10,407 nucleotides of DNA, from positions 1 through 10,407 of the forward strand of contig JAHEMP010000063.1 in NCBI GenBank assembly GCA_024643585.1, read 5' to 3'. Of this stretch, positions 6,459 to 10,407 are shown in pieces (the stretch's first letter is position 1; each line of letters begins with the position of its first letter). Position numbers and translations under genes: made by a program. Below the pieces are notes generated by a model. That model ran no database searches. It was not told the origin of the DNA and saw only the letters and a list, made by a program, of their open reading frames with translations. The DNA is from Crocinitomicaceae bacterium. Its GTDB lineage: Bacteria; Bacteroidota; Bacteroidia; Flavobacteriales_D; Crocinitomicaceae.

Positions 6459-7580
6459 GTGTTGAAAATTTTAGACAAAAGCTTTGTTCCATTTATTACC
6501 GCATCGGAAATAAAAAGCGAAGTTTCTTCATTGGCAAAATCCTTGAATGAGGAATACGCGGAGAAGGATGTGCTATTTATAGCCATTCTCAATGGAGCCT
6601 TTATGTTTGCTTCAGATTTGTTTAAAGAGATTAGTTTGCAAAGTGCGATTAGCTTTATAAAAGTTAGTTCGTACCAAGGAATGAGTTCTACTGGGCGAGT
6701 GGACGAAATCATTGGGTTGACAGCGAGTATAAAAGATAAACACGTCATAATCATTGAAGATATTGTCGATACAGGAATAACCATAGAGAAAGTAAAAAAA
6801 CTGCTGTATTCTGAAAAACCGGCGTCGATTGAGGTTTGCACATTATTATTTAAGCCGGATGCATTTCAGGAGAAAGAAATTCCTAAATTTATCGGATTCT
6901 CTATCCCCAACAAATTTGTTGTGGGATATGGTTTAGATTATGATGAGTTAGGTAGAAATTTAGGTGAAATATATCAATTAAAAGAGGGATCTGATCCAGA
7001 AAGAAATATGTTGAATATCGTTTTATTCGGTCCTCCGGGAGCAGGAAAAGGTACACAAGCTGAGCGTTTGATTGAAAAATATGGATTGTCGCATTTGTCC
7101 ACAGGCGATGTTTTTCGATACAACATCAAAAACAACACGGAATTAGGACAACTGGCTCAAAGTTATATGAGCAAAGGGCATCTTGTTCCAGATGAGGTTA
7201 CAATTAAAATGCTGCGTGCTGAGGTTATGAAGCATCCAGAAAGTAAAGGATTTATTTTTGATGGATTTCCGAGAACCAATGCTCAAGCAGCTGCTTTAGA
7301 CGAACTTTTAACTTCAATGAATTCTTCCATCAATGTTATGTTGGCATTAGAAGTTGAAGATGAGGAATTAAAAACTCGATTGATTAAACGTGCGGAGGTT
7401 AGTGGAAGAGTTGACGACGCCGACCCAGCTATTATTTCAAATCGACTGAAAGTTTACAAAAACGAAACAGAACCAGTGAAGTCCTATTACCAAAGTCAAA
7501 ACAAATTTATTGGCATCAATGGTTTGGGTACAATAGATGATATTACAGAACTTTTGTTCAAGGCGATAGAATCTCTATAA
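6459..7580 (+). CDS. adk: Fused hypoxanthine phosphoribosyltransferase - adenylate kinase
   Basis: A 373-residue fusion of two purine enzymes. Residues 1 to about 178 are a hypoxanthine/guanine phosphoribosyltransferase: the PPi loop region LNGAF (44-48), the flexible catalytic loop SSYQGMSSTGR (70-80), the PRPP-binding signature IIIEDIVDTG (97-106) and KFVVGYGLDYDE (152-163). After a short linker (about 175-183), residues 184-373 are a complete adenylate kinase: P-loop GPPGAGKGT (191-199), STGDVFR (214-220), DGFPRT (268-273) and the arginine-containing SGRVDDADP segment (315-323) of a short lid without zinc-binding cysteines. The joined product could make IMP/GMP from free bases and phosphorylate AMP to ADP. 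The start is GTG at 6459, with TTG at 6462 as an alternative; there is no Shine-Dalgarno. Both halves look catalytically intact. Similar fusions exist, to my knowledge, in other Flavobacteriales. obgE follows 22 bases later. Confidence 0.93.
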   Translation: MLKILDKSFVPFITASEIKSEVSSLAKSLNEEYAEKDVLFIAILNGAFMFASDLFKEISLQSAISFIKVSSYQGMSSTGRVDEIIGLTASIKDKHVIIIEDIVDTGITIEKVKKLLYSEKPASIEVCTLLFKPDAFQEKEIPKFIGFSIPNKFVVGYGLDYDELGRNLGEIYQLKEGSDPERNMLNIVLFGPPGAGKGTQAERLIEKYGLSHLSTGDVFRYNIKNNTELGQLAQSYMSKGHLVPDEVTIKMLRAEVMKHPESKGFIFDGFPRTNAQAAALDELLTSMNSSINVMLALEVEDEELKTRLIKRAEVSGRVDDADPAIISNRLKVYKNETEPVKSYYQSQNKFIGINGLGTIDDITELLFKAIESL

Positions 7581-7602
7581 TTTTTTAAAATAAAACCCAA
7601 TA

Positions 7603-8595
7603 ATGGCAACTGATAATTTTGTCGATTACGTTAAAATTCATTGCAAATCTGGGAACGGAGGTGCAGGTTCTGCACACTTTAGAAGAGAGAAATATATTCC
7701 TCAAGGAGGTCCAGATGGAGGCGATGGCGGCCGTGGAGGTCACATTATACTCAGAGGTAACTCCCAGTTGTGGACACTACTTCATCTTAAATTCAATAAA
7801 CACTTTAAAGCGGAACACGGTAAAAGTGGGGCGGGTGGATTGAAAACTGGTGGACAGGGTTCTGACACCTACATTGACGTGCCTGTTGGAACACTAGCCA
7901 AGGACGTTGAAACGGGAGAAGTTCTTTTTGAAATTACAGAAAACGGGGAAGAGAAAATTTTGGTGCCCGGTGGTCGAGGCGGTTTAGGGAATACTAATTT
8001 TAAGTCCGCTACAAATCAAACACCCCGATATGCTCAGCCCGGGGAGCCACTGCAAGAAGATTGGTACATCCTTGAGTTGAAAATTCTTGCCGATGTTGGA
8101 TTAGTTGGTTTTCCGAATGCTGGAAAAAGCACTTTGTTGTCTGTAATTACATCTGCGAAGCCGGAAATTGCAGATTATCCATTTACTACTTTGCGACCGA
8201 ACTTAGGGATAGTGGGATACCGTGATGGACGAAGTTTCATTATGGCCGATATTCCGGGAATTATTGAAGGTGCGAGCAAAGGAAAAGGATTAGGACTTCG
8301 GTTTTTACGACACATTGAACGAAATTCCATGTTGTTGTTCATGATTCCTGCCGATAGTGACGATATACATAAAGAATACAAGGTATTACTCAACGAATTG
8401 AAGGAGTACAATCCCGAAATGTTGCTGAAAACTCGAATGCTTGTCATCACGAAATCGGACATGTTGGACGAGGAATTAAAATCCGAAATTGAGAAAGATC
8501 TTCCAAAGAAAATTCCTCACTTGTTCATTTCATCTGTTGCCGAGGAAGGTTTGGTAGAGATGAAAGATCAAATCTGGAAGGAATTGCAGAAATAA
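7603..8595 (+). CDS. obgE: Obg-family GTPase (ObgE/CgtA), ribosome assembly and stress GTPase
   Basis: Essential P-loop GTPase that associates with the large ribosomal subunit and links ribosome assembly to growth state. The 330-residue protein has the glycine-rich Obg domain (1 to about 157), with SGNGGAGSAHFRREK (16-30) and GGPDGGDGGRGG (35-46). The G domain follows: G1 GFPNAGKST (169-177), switch I YPFTT (192-196), G3 DIPGI (216-220), G4 TKSD (283-286, with Thr in place of the usual Asn) and G5 SSVA (310-313). It ends at the G domain and lacks the C-terminal OCT domain, as is common in Bacteroidota. The ATG at 7603 gives the standard Obg N-terminus (NFVDYVKI). It is the second gene of the hpt-adk operon and is followed 2 bases later by the PAP2 gene. 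Confidence 0.96.
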   Translation: MATDNFVDYVKIHCKSGNGGAGSAHFRREKYIPQGGPDGGDGGRGGHIILRGNSQLWTLLHLKFNKHFKAEHGKSGAGGLKTGGQGSDTYIDVPVGTLAKDVETGEVLFEITENGEEKILVPGGRGGLGNTNFKSATNQTPRYAQPGEPLQEDWYILELKILADVGLVGFPNAGKSTLLSVITSAKPEIADYPFTTLRPNLGIVGYRDGRSFIMADIPGIIEGASKGKGLGLRFLRHIERNSMLLFMIPADSDDIHKEYKVLLNELKEYNPEMLLKTRMLVITKSDMLDEELKSEIEKDLPKKIPHLFISSVAEEGLVEMKDQIWKELQK

Positions 8596-8597
8596 AA

Positions 8598-9182
8598 ATG
8601 GAAACGTTAGAATATTGGGATAGAGCCATCGTATTAGCCGTTAACAGTTGGCATTCGCCCTGGTTGGACGAGTTAATGTGGTTTATTTCTGGCAAACTTA
8701 CATGGTTCCCAATTTGGTTTTGGTTTTTGTATTTGGCTTTTAAAAATTTAGAAAGAAAACACTTTTACATTTTTTTAATTTGTGCTTTGGCTTCTATTGG
8801 CATAGCTGATTTTACAGCTGCACAAATAATTAAAGAGGGCATTCAGCGTTATCGACCTTCTCATAATTTATTGCTAAATGACAAGTTGCATTTTTATCAA
8901 ATGTCGGCAAAGGATTTCTACTACGGAGGACAATATGGATTTGTATCCAATCATGCCTCCAATTTTTTTGCAATTCTATCCTGGGTATATATTGCTCTAT
9001 GGAATTCCAAAAGATGGTTCGTTTATTTGATTGGATTTTCGGCTGTAATCGTTGGATTTAGTAGAATTTATTTAGGAGTCCATTACCTTTCGGATGTTAT
9101 TGGTGGCGCATTATGGGGGATGATGATCTCCTATTTGGTCTATCGATTTGTATATTTGAAATGGATAACAAAGTACAAATGA
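8598..9182 (+). CDS. PAP2-family integral membrane phosphatase
   Basis: A 194-residue membrane protein of the type 2 phosphatidic acid phosphatase superfamily, which removes phosphate from lipid phosphates such as undecaprenyl diphosphate or phosphatidic acid. The three conserved acid-phosphatase motifs are visible: K-x6-RP (Lys79 to Arg86-Pro87), the second motif as VSNHAS with His119, and SRIYLGVHYLSDV with Arg156, His162 and Asp166. The second motif has SNH where PSGH is usual, but the catalytic histidine is kept. Hydrophobic segments lie at about 33-50, 55-75, 121-135, 139-157 and 164-187, suggesting five or six transmembrane helices with the active site on the outer face. The start is 2 bases after the obgE stop, and the stop overlaps the crcB start (ATGA). 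The substrate is not determinable; cell-wall lipid carrier recycling is a reasonable guess. Confidence 0.9.
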   Translation: METLEYWDRAIVLAVNSWHSPWLDELMWFISGKLTWFPIWFWFLYLAFKNLERKHFYIFLICALASIGIADFTAAQIIKEGIQRYRPSHNLLLNDKLHFYQMSAKDFYYGGQYGFVSNHASNFFAILSWVYIALWNSKRWFVYLIGFSAVIVGFSRIYLGVHYLSDVIGGALWGMMISYLVYRFVYLKWITKYK

Positions 9183-9529
9183 ATTATTTGTTGATTTTTC
9201 TTGGAGGAGGTTTAGGAAGCGTCAGTCGTTATGGAATTTCACGGATTTTTTCAGGTCTTTCACTAAACTTTCCTTATGCTACGCTAACTTCCAATTTACT
9301 GGCCAGTATACTGTTGGCCTTTGCAGTTTATCAAATGCCAAAAACGGATGCAGGTTGGATGCCCTATTTTTTGGTCATTGGATTTTGTGGTGGGTTTAGT
9401 ACGTTTTCAACCTTTAGCCATGAATTGGTTTTACTTTTACAAAACGGAAATTGGATTCAAGCAGCTTTGTATATAGCGGTTTCAGTGGGTTGTGGAGTCG
9501 GTTGCATTTGGATGTTGGCTACAAAATAA
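9179..9529 (+). CDS. crcB: Fluoride ion channel FluC (CrcB family)
   Basis: Small four-helix membrane protein whose dual-topology dimer exports fluoride passively. With the ATG at 9179 the product has 116 residues, the family norm. It shows GGGLGSVSRY (9-18), the helix-2 asparagine motif in ATLTSNLLAS (34-43, Asn39) and the signature GFCGGFSTFSTFS (68-80), whose phenylalanines (73, 76, 79) line the fluoride pathway and whose small residues bind the central sodium. Hydrophobic segments lie at about 2-22, 33-52, 62-88 and 96-113. In-frame ATG codons upstream (9113, 9161) would add a polar stretch buried in the PAP2 gene that does not fit the family, so 9179 is chosen; it overlaps the PAP2 stop as ATGA, suggesting translational coupling. 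No fluoride riboswitch is present, as there is no intergenic space. Confidence 0.92.
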   Translation: MNYLLIFLGGGLGSVSRYGISRIFSGLSLNFPYATLTSNLLASILLAFAVYQMPKTDAGWMPYFLVIGFCGGFSTFSTFSHELVLLLQNGNWIQAALYIAVSVGCGVGCIWMLATK

Positions 9530-9542
9530 AACCTCTGAATTT

Positions 9543-10407
9543 TTACTTAACCTGTAAAAAAGATCCTCCAACCATTTTAAATTTCATATCCCCCAAATTA
9601 AAAGTTCTCCCGTCTCCAAGATTTGAAACCATGGCAAGGTCTTCCTCCATCGTATGAACGGTTCCCCCGGTTGCATAGGCGATATCAAGATAGATCGTGT
9701 TTAACCTATCGGTTACACCACAGATAATAATATGAATTTTTACGCCCTTGCTTTTTAAAAAACTCAGCAACTGCATGTCGCATGGGTTTTCCCAATTATC
9801 GGCAATCATGACAACGTTATTTAAGTTTTTTGGATATTTATTAATTGCATAGCACACAGCTTCTAGGTTGTTTTCGATGTGATTCCCTTTCATCATAGCA
9901 TCTACAGCAACATCAACAACTTTCTGACCGTTTTTACTTTCGATATCCCAAATTCCTGATGTATCGAGTTTTACAGTTTGGTTAGTGCTATTTTCTTCAT
10001 CATCATTAAAGAAAACAACTTGATCGAAGGTATTTAATTTTGCATTTGCCTTTAACCAGAGTAAAATTTGTAGTGTATAAGGAGCCATACTTCCGGTAAC
10101 GTCACAAACGACCAAGGTGTTTTTCCAAGCTCTATTTCTATCGAGAACTTTGTACACTGATGAATCTGTCATCTGGTTTTTTTCAATCATATCCAAAATC
10201 AATCTCTTCTCCTCTAATTTGGTTGGCATTTCGCGATAGTATACGACGAAGCCATGAAAATAATTTCTAACGGAACCTGCATTCATTGGGCCAGTTTGTT
10301 TGACGATATTCCACTCAATAACGGAACTCGACATGGTTTCAGGGAAATGAATATTAAATTCTAAAAGTCTTTTGCGATTCAATTCAATATGGTTTTCATC
10401 CCTCGGG
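9543..10407 (-). CDS. Von Willebrand factor A-like domain protein, C-terminal part (5' end outside the window)
   Basis: The frame stays open to the right edge, so the N-terminus is missing; the first apparent start inside (TTG at 10382) is only an internal Leu codon, and coding continues upstream as ENHIE. Numbering from that Leu, a metal-ion-dependent adhesion site motif DVTGSM (94-99) follows a hydrophobic strand. IADNWE (193-198) supplies the usual later MIDAS aspartate. GVKIHIIICGV (213-223) and AYATGGTVH (235-243) are the last strands of a vWA fold, ending with GGSFLQVK. The residues before the domain (about 1-88) are not recognised. No transmembrane segment or signal peptide is visible in this part. 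It converges on crcB with a 13-base gap and no clear terminator. The vWA assignment is good; cellular function is unknown. Confidence 0.8.
   Translation of the reverse strand, partial: PRDENHIELNRKRLLEFNIHFPETMSSSVIEWNIVKQTGPMNAGSVRNYFHGFVVYYREMPTKLEEKRLILDMIEKNQMTDSSVYKVLDRNRAWKNTLVVCDVTGSMAPYTLQILLWLKANAKLNTFDQVVFFNDDEENSTNQTVKLDTSGIWDIESKNGQKVVDVAVDAMMKGNHIENNLEAVCYAINKYPKNLNNVVMIADNWENPCDMQLLSFLKSKGVKIHIIICGVTDRLNTIYLDIAYATGGTVHTMEEDLAMVSNLGDGRTFNLGDMKFKMVGGSFLQVK

Noticed and set aside
6347..6841. 164-codon minus-strand open frame antisense to the hpt half of hpt-adk
   Set aside because: It is a shadow of the well-supported phosphoribosyltransferase frame, with no recognisable motif, and it overlaps the purK start region.
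9113..9178. Longer crcB with start at 9113
   Set aside because: The extra 22 residues are polar, are encoded inside the PAP2 gene and lie before the normal FluC N-terminus. The ATG at 9179 gives the standard length.
9530..9542. Terminator between the convergent crcB and vWA genes
   Set aside because: Only 13 bases separate the stops and I find no stem-loop there.
1..10407. tRNA, rRNA, CRISPR, insertion sequence or phage elements
   Set aside because: No cloverleaf-like segments, regularly spaced repeats, transposase or integrase motifs, or long terminal repeats were seen. Nearly all of the window is accounted for by housekeeping and carotenoid genes.

Overview
This AT-rich window looks like the chromosome of a Bacteroidota bacterium, most likely of the order Flavobacteriales. 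The reasons are family-level: a hypoxanthine phosphoribosyltransferase fused to a short-lid adenylate kinase, an Obg GTPase without the C-terminal OCT domain, flavobacterial-style PurK and phytoene synthase proteins, start sites without clear Shine-Dalgarno sequences, and TAnnTTTG-type -7 promoter elements. The placement is inferred from sequence character and was not tested against a database.

Left part, minus strand (5080 down to 1): a very tightly packed six-gene run reads, in transcription order, ECF sigma factor, phytoene desaturase (crtI), phytoene synthase (crtB), type 1 isopentenyl-diphosphate isomerase (idi), a 6-pyruvoyl-tetrahydropterin-synthase/QueD family protein, and a class I photolyase. 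Gaps are 1 to 13 bases, and idi overlaps the pterin gene by 4 bases. The run looks like a photoprotection operon: a transcription switch, carotenoid pigment synthesis with its isoprenoid supply, a pterin enzyme, and light-driven DNA repair. A perfect 15-bp inverted repeat lies upstream of the sigma gene and is the best candidate operator. The photolyase carries an apparent one-base deletion near its 3' end. The conserved C-terminus is present in the next frame and runs off the left edge.

Middle: purK (minus, 6350-5208) stands alone and is transcribed divergently from the hpt-adk fusion gene (plus, from 6459). The two share a 108-bp intergenic region with a candidate -7 element on each strand. 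Both genes serve purine nucleotide metabolism, one de novo and one salvage/phosphorylation.

Right part, plus strand: hpt-adk, obgE, a PAP2-family membrane phosphatase and a FluC/CrcB fluoride channel form a second compact operon. It converges on a minus-strand von Willebrand A-like protein (9543 to the right edge) whose N-terminus lies outside the window.

I see no rRNA, tRNA, CRISPR array, insertion sequence or prophage feature. No gene-free stretch exceeds 130 bases. The most interesting content is the sigma/carotenoid/pterin/photolyase operon with its palindrome, and the photolyase frameshift.
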